Positions 1-8,865 of a DNA stretch of 64,000 nt are shown one piece after another. Position numbers and translations under genes: made by a program. The notes below the pieces were generated by a model. That model saw only the letters and a list, made by a program, of their open reading frames with translations, was not told the DNA's origin and made no database searches. Each line of letters starts with the position of its first letter. The first letter of the stretch is position 1. The stretch is from Streptomyces sp. V3I7. Its GTDB lineage: Bacteria > Actinomycetota > Actinomycetes > Streptomycetales > Streptomycetaceae. The stretch is from NCBI RefSeq assembly GCF_030817495.1, contig NZ_JAUSZK010000001.1, positions 1,302,001 through 1,366,000 on the forward strand, in the 5' to 3' direction.

Positions 1-1252
1 CGGACACCGCCATCGAGGTGCCCGTCGCCTCCAGCAGCAGCACCATCACGAAGGGCGCGAGGCCGCCGCCGAACACGGCCGCGATCTGGTAGCCGAGGGA
101 GGCGCCGGTGTAGCGCATCTCCGGCGTGAACAGCTCGGCGAACAGGGCGGCTTGGGGGCCGTACATGATGCTGAGGAAGGCGCTGGCGACGAACGTGGCG
201 ACCGCCAGCCACAGCAGCGAGCCTGTGTCGATCAGCAGGAACATCGGTACGGCCCACACCGCGATCCCGGTCGCGCCGAGGGCGTAGATCCGGATGCGGC
301 CGATGCGGTCGGACAGGGCGGCCGCCGCCGGGATGAGGGCGAGCTGGGTGATGCTGACGCACAGCGAGACGGTGAGGACGGCGCTACGCTCCATCCCGAG
401 GTCGCGGGTCGTGTAGTCCAGCACGCCGGTGATGAGGATGTAGAACGTCGCCGTGTTCACGGCGAAGGACCCGCCCGCGAGGAACACCGTGCCGAGGTGA
501 TCGCGCAGGATCGTGCGCAGCGGTGAGGTCTGCTCGCTCTTCTCCTGTTCAGCCAACGCCCGTTCGGCTGCCCGGAATTCGGGGGTCTCCTCGACGCGGG
601 TGTGGATGTAGCGGGCGAGCGCGAGGACGAACAGGCCGACGACGAACGGGATGCGCCAGCCCCAGACGGCGAACGCGGAGTCGCTGGTGAACGCCCCGGC
701 CAGCAGGAAGACCGAGTTCGCGGTCACCACGCCGATGGGGACGCCGAGTTGGACGAGGCTGCCGTAGACACCGCGCTTGCCCTCGGGGGCGTACTCGGTG
801 GCCAGCAGCATGGCGCCGCCCCACTGGGCCCCGACCGCGATGCCCTGCACGACGCGCAGGACGACGAGCAGGACCGGCGCGGCGACACCGATCGTGGCGT
901 ACGTCGGCAGCAGGCCGATGCCGGTGGTGGCCAGGCCCATGAGCGTGAGCGCGAGGACCAGCATGGGCTTGCGGCCGTGCTTGTCGCCGAGGTGACCGGC
1001 GATGATGCCGCCGATCGGACGGGCGAGGAAGCCGACGGCGAAGGTGGCGAAGGAGGCCAGGACCCCGGCGGCGGGGCTGCCGGACGGGAAGTAGAGGCCG
1101 CCGAGAACGAGGGCGGCGGCGATGCCGAAGACGAAGTAGTCGTACCACTCGACGGCCGAGGCGAGCGCGGCGGCGGTGGCGACCCGGCGGCGGTTGCGGT
1201 CGGCCGGGGAGGAGGGGGTGGCGAGCGGCTGAGCGGAAGGTGCCGTGTCCAT
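1..1252 (-). CDS. MHS-family MFS metabolite:H+ symporter (partial, C-terminus off the window)
   Basis: This is a proton-coupled symporter of the metabolite:H+ symporter branch of the major facilitator superfamily, an inner-membrane importer of small organic or dicarboxylic acids. The frame reads from ATG 1252 (MDTAPSAQP...) to the window edge without a stop, about 417 residues. It shows the family opening VEWYDYFVFG near residue 35, the loop 2-3 signature GHLGDKHGRKP, repeated hydrophobic segments and RIGRIRIY in the second half. Family members are about 430-450 residues, so only the last helix is probably missing. An imperfect inverted repeat lies about 70 bp upstream. The substrate cannot be told, but the alcohol/aldehyde dehydrogenase genes next door fit uptake of a catabolic substrate. 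Confidence 0.9.
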   Translation of the reverse strand, partial: MDTAPSAQPLATPSSPADRNRRRVATAAALASAVEWYDYFVFGIAAALVLGGLYFPSGSPAAGVLASFATFAVGFLARPIGGIIAGHLGDKHGRKPMLVLALTLMGLATTGIGLLPTYATIGVAAPVLLVVLRVVQGIAVGAQWGGAMLLATEYAPEGKRGVYGSLVQLGVPIGVVTANSVFLLAGAFTSDSAFAVWGWRIPFVVGLFVLALARYIHTRVEETPEFRAAERALAEQEKSEQTSPLRTILRDHLGTVFLAGGSFAVNTATFYILITGVLDYTTRDLGMERSAVLTVSLCVSITQLALIPAAAALSDRIGRIRIYALGATGIAVWAVPMFLLIDTGSLLWLAVATFVASAFLSIMYGPQAALFAELFTPEMRYTGASLGYQIAAVFGGGLAPFVMVLLLEATGTSMAVS

Positions 1253-1321
1253 GCGTGCACACTCCGGGGGTCCGGGGACGGGCGGGGACGGGAGCGGGGG
1301 GCGGCTCGGGTTCCGGGAACG

Positions 1322-1337
1322 TACTGACCGGACGGTA
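1322..1337. promoter_or_regulatory. Imperfect inverted repeat, possible TetR-type operator for the symporter gene
   Basis: TACTGACCGGACGGTA is a near-palindrome centred on CCGG, 70-85 bp before the symporter start. It resembles the dyad at 11185-11202 next to a TetR gene. Operator function is inferred. Confidence 0.35.
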
Positions 1338-1457
1338 TGAGCGTCAACGGGTTGCGCAGCAGCAGTTTTTACCTGTACGTGGCATCGAAAAGGCGTGGGC
1401 GGGCATGCCGAGGGCCCCGGCCGCGCGGGGGCGACCGGGGTGAGTCGGGGGACGGGG

Positions 1458-2543
1458 TTAGAACACCACCAGCGCGCGGCCGCCCTTGCCCGCCAGCATG
1501 TTGTCGAAGGCCGCCGGGATGCCGTCCAGGGCGATGCGTTCGGTGACCATGGCGCCGAGGTCGAGGCGGCCGGAGCGCACGTGGTCGGCCAGGACGGGGA
1601 GGTCCCTCGCCGGGTCGGAGTTGCCGTACACGCAGCCGGACAGGGTGCGGCCCCAGTGGAAGATCTCCAGGGCGTTGAAGGTGACCTGCTGGTCCTTGCC
1701 ACCGATGCCGACGACCGTGGTGCGGCCGCCGCGCCGGGTGGACTCCCAGGCCGTACGGATGGTGACGGCGCGGCCCACGCACTCGACGGCCACGTCGACG
1801 CCCTGCTTGCCGGTGAGGCCGCGGATCTCGCGGGCCGTGTCCTCGGAGGCGATCACGAAGTCGGTGGCGCCCGCTCCGCGCGCCAGCTCCTCCTTCTCCG
1901 GGGAGACATCGACCGCGACGATCTTCGAGGCGCCCGCGATCCGAGCGGACTGGAGGGCGGCGAGCCCGACGCCGCCGACGCCGAACACGGCCACCGTCTC
2001 CCCGGGCTGGACCCGCGCCGAGTGGTGGACGGCGCCGTAGCCGGTGAGGACGGCGCAGCCGAGGAGGGCGGCGTCGGTCAGCGGGACGCCCGAGGGGGCG
2101 GGGAGCACGCAGGACGCGGCGACGACCGTCTCCTCGGCGAACGCGGCGACGTTCAGGCCGGGGTGGAGGTCAGCGCCGTCGGAGCTGCGGTGGGCGTAGA
2201 CGTCGGCGGCTCCGTTGAGCGCGTTGGCGCAGAGCCAGACCTCGCCGAGCTCGCAGGCGTGGCAACGCCCGCATGCGGGAGCCCAGTTGAGGACGACCTC
2301 GTCGCCGGGCGCGACGTGGGTGACGCCCTCGCCGACGGCGACGACGGTGCCGGCGCCCTCGTGGCCGAGGACGGCCGGGACGGGCACCCGCATGGTGCCG
2401 TTGGACAGGGACAGGTCGGAGTGGCAGACCCCGGCGGCGGCGAGGCGCACCCGGACCTGGCCCGGGCCCGGCTCGGGCAGGTCGATCGCGGTGATCTCCA
2501 GGGGAGCGCCGATGGCGGGCAGGACGGCGGCACGTACGGCCAT
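1458..2543 (-). CDS. Zinc-dependent alcohol dehydrogenase (MDR superfamily)
   Basis: This is a cytoplasmic medium-chain NAD(P)-dependent alcohol dehydrogenase of 361 residues. The catalytic zinc ligands are visible as C40 (GVCHSD) and H61 (GHEGAG). The structural zinc site is the four-cysteine lobe C91, C94, C97 and C105. The Rossmann glycine motif GVGGVGL lies near residue 187. The start MAVRAAVLP at 2543 was chosen because the frame upstream is only antisense to the aldehyde dehydrogenase. The gene lies 14 bp behind that dehydrogenase, so the two form one transcript that would oxidise an alcohol to a carboxylic acid. It resembles the class III/mycothiol-type branch, but the physiological alcohol is unknown. 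Confidence 0.93.
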   Translation of the reverse strand: MAVRAAVLPAIGAPLEITAIDLPEPGPGQVRVRLAAAGVCHSDLSLSNGTMRVPVPAVLGHEGAGTVVAVGEGVTHVAPGDEVVLNWAPACGRCHACELGEVWLCANALNGAADVYAHRSSDGADLHPGLNVAAFAEETVVAASCVLPAPSGVPLTDAALLGCAVLTGYGAVHHSARVQPGETVAVFGVGGVGLAALQSARIAGASKIVAVDVSPEKEELARGAGATDFVIASEDTAREIRGLTGKQGVDVAVECVGRAVTIRTAWESTRRGGRTTVVGIGGKDQQVTFNALEIFHWGRTLSGCVYGNSDPARDLPVLADHVRSGRLDLGAMVTERIALDGIPAAFDNMLAGKGGRALVVF

Positions 2544-2557
2544 GACTCGGAACTCCC

Positions 2558-3946
<1,389 letters not shown>

Positions 3947-3986
3947 GGTGCTTCCTCCCGGCGGGGCTGCGTCGTCCGGCTCACAA

Positions 3987-4001
3987 ACTAGCGACGTTAG
4001 T
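3987..4001. promoter_or_regulatory. Inverted repeat upstream of aldehyde dehydrogenase (ACTAGC-N3-GTTAGT)
   Basis: ACTAGCGACGTTAGT is a 15-bp dyad with one arm mismatch, 41-55 bp before the aldehyde dehydrogenase start. A perfect version with the same spacing lies at the same distance before the acyl-CoA dehydrogenase at 44787-44801. It is a likely regulator binding site. Confidence 0.5.
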
Positions 4002-4055
4002 TTTCTCGCGCCAGGGGTGTCCGGGGCCGGGTGGCGAGGTCAGGGCACCCAGGTC

Positions 4056-4496
4056 TCAGAAGTCGGCCTGCGCCTGCTCGTCCACCCGGCCCACCGCCTC
4101 CTGGGCGAAGGCCGTCCGGTACGCGGCGCGGATCTCCTCGATCCTCCGGTCGCTGACGTCCGCTGCCGCCACCGGATACAGCAGGATCAGCTCGTAGGAC
4201 CGCTCCTTCTCGATGACGCCGTGCGCGTCCCGCCACTGCCCGCGCCCGCTCTGCACGGTGAGCCCGTCGGGGAAGCCCGGCGTGACCTCCCGGTCGACGA
4301 AGTTCGTGAACTGCCGCTCGCTGACGGCCGGTCCGCCGTCCGGGCGGGCGGTTCCGAAGAACAGATGCGTCTCGACGTACGGGTTCCCGCGCCGCGGGAC
4401 GTCGCCGCCGAGGGTGCCGTACGCGGCGGGCGCGGCGGCCAGCAGCAGCCCGGCGGCGGCGAACGCGACGCGAGCGGGGGTGAGGTGTGTGCGCAT
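4056..4496 (-). CDS. DUF3574 domain secreted or membrane-tethered protein
   Basis: This 146-residue protein has an N-terminal hydrophobic segment (about residues 8-28, VAFAAAGLLLAAAPAA), so it is exported or tethered. The rest matches the DUF3574 family: a VETHLFFG strand, a FVDREVTPGFPDGLTV stretch and a closing RAAYRTAFAQEAVGR helix. The family has no established biochemical role. The short gap (about 50 bp) after the sortase gene, both leftward, could place it at the end of the sortase transcript. Confidence 0.8.
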   Translation of the reverse strand: MRTHLTPARVAFAAAGLLLAAAPAAYGTLGGDVPRRGNPYVETHLFFGTARPDGGPAVSERQFTNFVDREVTPGFPDGLTVQSGRGQWRDAHGVIEKERSYELILLYPVAAADVSDRRIEEIRAAYRTAFAQEAVGRVDEQAQADF

Positions 4497-4549
4497 ACGT
4501 CCTGCCTAGCGGGCCGGGATCGCCGGCCACGGCAGCCGCGCCGCGTGCG

Positions 4550-5329
4550 TCACCGGGTGCGCTCAAGAGTGCGCGTGAGGTGGGCGAAGACGACGACATT
4601 GCCCGTGTAGCCGGTTCTGCGGTCGTAGGCGCCACCGCAGGTGATCAGTCTCAGCTCCGGCCGCCCGCGTGCGCCGTAGACCTCGCGGTCGGGGAAGTGC
4701 GCCTTGTCGTACGTACGGACCGCGTCCACCGTGTAGACGGCGCCGCGTCCGTCGGCGCGCCTGGCCTCGACCAGGTGGCCGGGCCCCAGGGCGGGGAGAC
4801 CGGCGAAGACGGCGGGGCCGGTCTTCGTGTCGAGGTGCCCGACGGCGACGGCCGTACCCCTCTCGCCCGGGGAGGGCCCGTCGGCGTACCAGCCCACGAG
4901 CCTCGGGGCGTCGTCCGGCGGGGCGGTCATCCGCCGGTCGCGGTCGAGACGGAGGGTGCCGACCGGGGCGTCGACGCCGAGGTAGGGGATGGCGAGGCGG
5001 ACCGCGCGGGAGCGCGGCAGGGGGCGCGGCGGGGCGGGCGGGTGCGCGGAGCCGCGCGCCGGACGGGCCGCGAGCGGCTGCTGCCCTCCGCGCGCGTCGG
5101 CACGCGTCCCGCCGGCTCCCGGATCCGCCGGGTCCGCGGCGGATCCGTCCGCTCCCCCGGCGCAGCGGACGCCCCCCACCACCAGGACGACGGTCAGGGC
5201 GACCGTCCTCGTCAGGCGGTAGGCGCGCGTCCGGTGCCAGGGCCTGCGGGGCCGGCGTCTTCGTGCCCCGCGGTGGGCGGCGGCCCGAGGGGAGGCCGAC
5301 GGCCTGCGCGCCTGGTTACGCGGCGCCAT
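4550..5329 (-). CDS. Class F sortase (membrane transpeptidase)
   Basis: This 259-residue sortase has an arginine-rich cytoplasmic head, one membrane helix (TRTVALTVVLVVGG, about residues 38-55), a Pro/Ala-rich linker and a C-terminal sortase barrel. Catalytic residues are visible as His in VAVGHLDTKTG, Cys in LRLITCGGAYD and Arg in the following DRRTGYTGN. This is the class F arrangement of actinobacteria. The start MAPRNQARRP at 5329 was preferred to an earlier ATG because it overlaps the upstream gene by only 14 bp, which suggests translational coupling. Sortases cleave a sorting signal and transfer the protein to the wall. The overlapping secreted protein is the obvious partner, though no clear LPxTG is seen there. 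Confidence 0.88.
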   Translation of the reverse strand: MAPRNQARRPSASPRAAAHRGARRRRPRRPWHRTRAYRLTRTVALTVVLVVGGVRCAGGADGSAADPADPGAGGTRADARGGQQPLAARPARGSAHPPAPPRPLPRSRAVRLAIPYLGVDAPVGTLRLDRDRRMTAPPDDAPRLVGWYADGPSPGERGTAVAVGHLDTKTGPAVFAGLPALGPGHLVEARRADGRGAVYTVDAVRTYDKAHFPDREVYGARGRPELRLITCGGAYDRRTGYTGNVVVFAHLTRTLERTR

Positions 5330-5927
5330 ACGGGCGGCGGCGGAGCCGGAACCAGACCGATCCCCCCACCGCGGCCAGCCCCACGGCGGCGGCACCGGCG
5401 ACCGGGGTGAAGGCCTCGCCGCGGGCCAGCCCGCCGCCACCGGCCGGCGGCCCGCCGTTCGGGCCGCCGTGATGCCCGCCGCCCGGACCGCCCGGTGCGC
5501 CGCTCGGGCCGCCGCCGGGCTTCTCCGGGCAGTCGACCTTGAAGACCTTGTGCTTGCCCGCTCCGTTGCCTCCCTCGATGACCCAGGTCAGCTTGTACTG
5601 CCCGTCGGGCAGGGTGAGATGGGCCGTCGTCCCGGTGCCGGTGGGCAGGTCGAGGGAGCCTTCGAGTCGGGCGGAGCCCTTCTGCGCGGGCTGGGGCTCG
5701 ATGGTCCAGTCGATCGCCTGGCCCGCGTCGAAGTTGAAGGCGTCGAGGTAGAACTCGCAGACCTTCGGCTGGTTGAGGTGCGCCTCGGCGGCCGTACCCA
5801 CCACATGGACCTTGACGTCCCCGTTGTCACCGGGGGCGGCCACGGCCGGTGCGCCGAGGAGCACGGATCCCGTGAGGGTGAGCGCCGCCCATGCGGCGGC
5901 TTGGCGGGGCAGGGACGGGGTCGGCAT
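5316..5927 (-). CDS. Secreted protein with C-terminal membrane anchor, partner of the class F sortase
   Basis: This 203-residue protein has a signal peptide (WAALTLTGSVLLGAPAVAA), an Ig-like globular part (about 30-130) with two cysteines, a Gly/Pro/His-rich linker (about 132-165) and a C-terminal hydrophobic helix (VAGAAAVGLAAVGGSVW) ending in RLRRRPYGAA. That is the layout of a cell-wall sorting signal, but the expected pentapeptide is degenerate: I see only LARGEAF before the helix. It overlaps the sortase gene by 14 bp, so the pair is co-expressed. Its function is unknown. Confidence 0.8.
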   Translation of the reverse strand: MPTPSLPRQAAAWAALTLTGSVLLGAPAVAAPGDNGDVKVHVVGTAAEAHLNQPKVCEFYLDAFNFDAGQAIDWTIEPQPAQKGSARLEGSLDLPTGTGTTAHLTLPDGQYKLTWVIEGGNGAGKHKVFKVDCPEKPGGGPSGAPGGPGGGHHGGPNGGPPAGGGGLARGEAFTPVAGAAAVGLAAVGGSVWFRLRRRPYGAA

Positions 5928-6026
5928 GAACAGGCCTCCGAATCAGGTAATTATTCGTACAATCTGCTTTTCCTGACTCTGTGTCATGCCGGCCCCGCAC
6001 GGCTCGGAAGCAACGCCGCGCGCCGC

Positions 6027-7265
6027 TCAGATATCGCTCTTCCGGCTCAACGAGGGGCGCACGCGACGGGCGCCCCCTGCGTCCTCCCGTCCGGCCACCG
6101 GCCCCGTCAGCGAGCGCCACGCGACTCCCGCCGAGAGCAGCAGCAACCCGCCCAGCATCACGAATGGCGCGGCCACGCCCGCGAGTCCGGCGACCAGGCC
6201 GGCCGCGGCGGGGGCGGCGACCTGGCCGAGGCGGTTGCCGGTGAGGCGCAGGGCGAGGGCGGTGGAGCGGGCGTCGTCCGGCGCGGCCTGGACGACCGTC
6301 GTCATGGACAGCGGCTGGCCGACACCGAGGCAGAAGCCGAGCACCGCGAGGACCAGGCCGAGCGCCCACACCGGCACCGGCAGGGCGATCGCCGCGCACA
6401 GCAGCGCCGCCAGCAGACAGGTCACCGTGAGCAGTACGGTCCGGCCGAGCAGCCGCAGCAGGGGCGTGAGGACGAGGCGGCAGGCGATGCTGGCCCCGGC
6501 GCGCAGGCTGAGCAGGACGCCGATCACCGCCGGCGCGATACCCCGGTGCTCGCCGACCACGGGGAGATAGGCGGTGAGGATGTCCGTGGCGGACAGCACG
6601 GACAGGCTGATGAGCATGCCCGCGGGCACGCCCCGGGCGCGCAGGATGCGGCCGACCGGGACGCGGTCGCCGTACGGGGCAGGGGACTTGGCGGTCGTAC
6701 GGACCTCGATGCGCCACAGCGAGGTGCACGCCGCCGCCGCGCCCGCGCCCGCGACGACCAGGGCGAGCGCGCTGGTGGCGGCCATGTCGGGGCCGCCGAT
6801 CAGGGCGCCGGCCGCGACCGGGCCGACGAGCTGGCCGAGCGAGGCGCCGATGGTGAAGTGGCCGAAGTTGCGGTCCTGTTCGTGCGGGGCGGACTGACGG
6901 GCCACGAGCGACTGGGCGCCGATCACGAAGCAGAGGTGACCGAGCCCCATCACCCCGCTCCACAGGGCCATCGCCCAAAGGGAGTTCGCGAGGCCGCTGA
7001 GCGCGCAGCCACCGGAGATGAGGACGACGCCGACCGGCAGCAGGGGCGCACAGCGGCCGCGGTCGGTACGGCGGCCGAGCGGTACGGCGGCCAGCAGCGG
7101 CAGCAGCGCGTACACGCCCGCGATGACGCCGACCGCCCGCCCGTCGGCGCCCAGCGCGAGGGCCCGGTAGGACACGGCGGGCCGCGCCATCGACACCGCC
7201 CCCTGCGCGAAGCCGAAGGCGATGACGAGCCGGAGCAGCCAGCCGCGGTGCCCACCGGGCCTCAT
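6027..7265 (-). CDS. MFS transporter (12-helix exporter type)
   Basis: This integral membrane protein of 412 residues has about twelve hydrophobic segments and the MFS loop 2-3 motif in degenerate form (VPLGRRTDRGRCAPLL). The start MRPGGHRGW at 7265 has a GGAGG-type ribosome site just upstream; the longer open frame above it is antisense to the citrate transporter. It follows the CitMHS gene by 20 bp on the same strand, so the two are probably co-transcribed. The substrate is unknown. The C-terminal tail (RVRPSLSRKSDI) is hydrophilic and cytoplasmic. Confidence 0.88.
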   Translation of the reverse strand: MRPGGHRGWLLRLVIAFGFAQGAVSMARPAVSYRALALGADGRAVGVIAGVYALLPLLAAVPLGRRTDRGRCAPLLPVGVVLISGGCALSGLANSLWAMALWSGVMGLGHLCFVIGAQSLVARQSAPHEQDRNFGHFTIGASLGQLVGPVAAGALIGGPDMAATSALALVVAGAGAAAACTSLWRIEVRTTAKSPAPYGDRVPVGRILRARGVPAGMLISLSVLSATDILTAYLPVVGEHRGIAPAVIGVLLSLRAGASIACRLVLTPLLRLLGRTVLLTVTCLLAALLCAAIALPVPVWALGLVLAVLGFCLGVGQPLSMTTVVQAAPDDARSTALALRLTGNRLGQVAAPAAAGLVAGLAGVAAPFVMLGGLLLLSAGVAWRSLTGPVAGREDAGGARRVRPSLSRKSDI

Positions 7266-7285
7266 GAGTACGTCCTCCCGCAAGG

Positions 7286-8731
7286 TCAGATGATGCCGAG
7301 GAGCAGTCCCGCGCCGAGCACGATCAGCGAGGTGAGGACGGCCCACTTCACGACGAACCGGGTGTGGTCGCCGAACTCCACCTTGGCCATGCCGACCAGG
7401 ACGTACACGGCTGGGACGAGTGGGCTCGACATGTGCAGGGGCTGGCCGACGATCGAGGCGCGGGCGATCTCCAGCGAGGAGACGCCGTGCGCGTGGCCCG
7501 CCTCGGCGAGCACGGGCAGGATGCCGAAGTAGAAGCCGTCGTTGGACATGAAGTACGTGAGCGGGATGCTCAGGACGCCGGTGACGAGGGCCATGTGCGG
7601 GCCCATGGCGTCGGGGACGTGGCCCACCAGCCACTTGGCCATGTGGTCGACCATGCCGGTGCCCTGGAGGACGCCGGTGAAGACGGCGGCGGCGAAGACC
7701 ATGCCGGAGACGTTGAGCACGTTCTCGGCGTGAGCGGCGATGCGGGCCTTCTGGTCGGGCATGTGCGGGAAGTTGACGGTGAGCGCGAGCGCGGCGCCGA
7801 TCAGGAACAGCACCGGGATCGGCAGCAGTTCCATGATCATGGCGGTGAGCAGGGCCACCGTGAGCAGCGCGTTGAACCAGTACAGCTTGGGGCGCAGGGT
7901 GGGGCGGTCGGGGTCGAGGCCCTGGAAGCCCTCGTCCGCCGCGTCCTCGGAAGCGCCGGCCTCCCCGGAACCGCCCGCGTCCACGTCCGTACCCGTTCCC
8001 GCGTCCGCTCCCGCGCCCGAACCGCCGCTGTCCGCAGGCCCCTTGACCGCGCCACCGGAACCGGTACCCACCAGCACCGTCTCCGACTGCTCCACCAGCG
8101 CCTCGTCCAGCGTCAGAACGCCGAGCCGCTGCCGCTCGCGGCGGCCGAGGACGTACGCGAGGACGAGGACGCCCAGCAGGCCGACGGCGAGGGCCGGGAT
8201 CATCGGGACGAAGATGTCGCCGGCGTCGACCTTCAGTGCGGTCGCGGCGCGGGCGGTCGGGCCGCCCCACGGCAGGGTGTTCATCACACCGTTGGCCATG
8301 GCGGCGACGCCGGTCAGCACGACCAGGGACATCTTCAGCCGCTTGTACAGCGGGTACATCGCCGAGACCGTGATCATGAAGGTGGTCGAGCCGTCTCCGT
8401 CGAGCGAGACGATCGCGGCGAGGACCGCGGTGCCGACGACGATCCGCAGCGGATCGGCCTTGCAGAAGCGCAGGATGCCCCGCACGATCGGGTCGAACAG
8501 GCCGACGTCGATCATCACACCGAAGTAGACGATCGCGAACATGAGCATCGCCGCGGTGGGCGCGAGGTCGGTGACGCCGTCGATGACGTAGTCGCCGAGT
8601 CCGGCGCCCTTGCCGACGAACACGCAGAACAGCGCGGGGATCAGCACGAGCGCCGCGATCGGCGACATCTTCTTCAGCATGATCAGGACCAGGAAGGTCG
8701 CGATCATGGCGAAGCCGAGGATGGTCAGCAT
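7286..8731 (-). CDS. CitMHS-family citrate:cation symporter
   Basis: This 481-residue inner-membrane transporter takes up metal-citrate or protonated citrate. It begins MLTILGFAMIATFLVLIMLKK and has the conserved SLDGDGSTTFMITV and MNTLPWGGPTARAA signatures of the CitM/CitH group. A hydrophilic Gly/Ala/Asp-rich insertion of about 50 residues (roughly 215-265) sits in the central cytoplasmic loop and is longer than I would expect. The intergenic region 8732-8865 holds its promoter. No two-component system of the CitST type lies next to it. Confidence 0.9.
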   Translation of the reverse strand: MLTILGFAMIATFLVLIMLKKMSPIAALVLIPALFCVFVGKGAGLGDYVIDGVTDLAPTAAMLMFAIVYFGVMIDVGLFDPIVRGILRFCKADPLRIVVGTAVLAAIVSLDGDGSTTFMITVSAMYPLYKRLKMSLVVLTGVAAMANGVMNTLPWGGPTARAATALKVDAGDIFVPMIPALAVGLLGVLVLAYVLGRRERQRLGVLTLDEALVEQSETVLVGTGSGGAVKGPADSGGSGAGADAGTGTDVDAGGSGEAGASEDAADEGFQGLDPDRPTLRPKLYWFNALLTVALLTAMIMELLPIPVLFLIGAALALTVNFPHMPDQKARIAAHAENVLNVSGMVFAAAVFTGVLQGTGMVDHMAKWLVGHVPDAMGPHMALVTGVLSIPLTYFMSNDGFYFGILPVLAEAGHAHGVSSLEIARASIVGQPLHMSSPLVPAVYVLVGMAKVEFGDHTRFVVKWAVLTSLIVLGAGLLLGII

Positions 8732-8865
8732 GAGTGGATACCTAACGTTCGCCCTTGAACACGGCCCCTGAAGTGCGTCAGAGGCCGGCGGTGCGACGAC
8801 GTTAGGTCCCGCAGAACGGCGTTAACAAGACGTTGACACGTGAGCAATAAGCGCGAAACTCCAGG

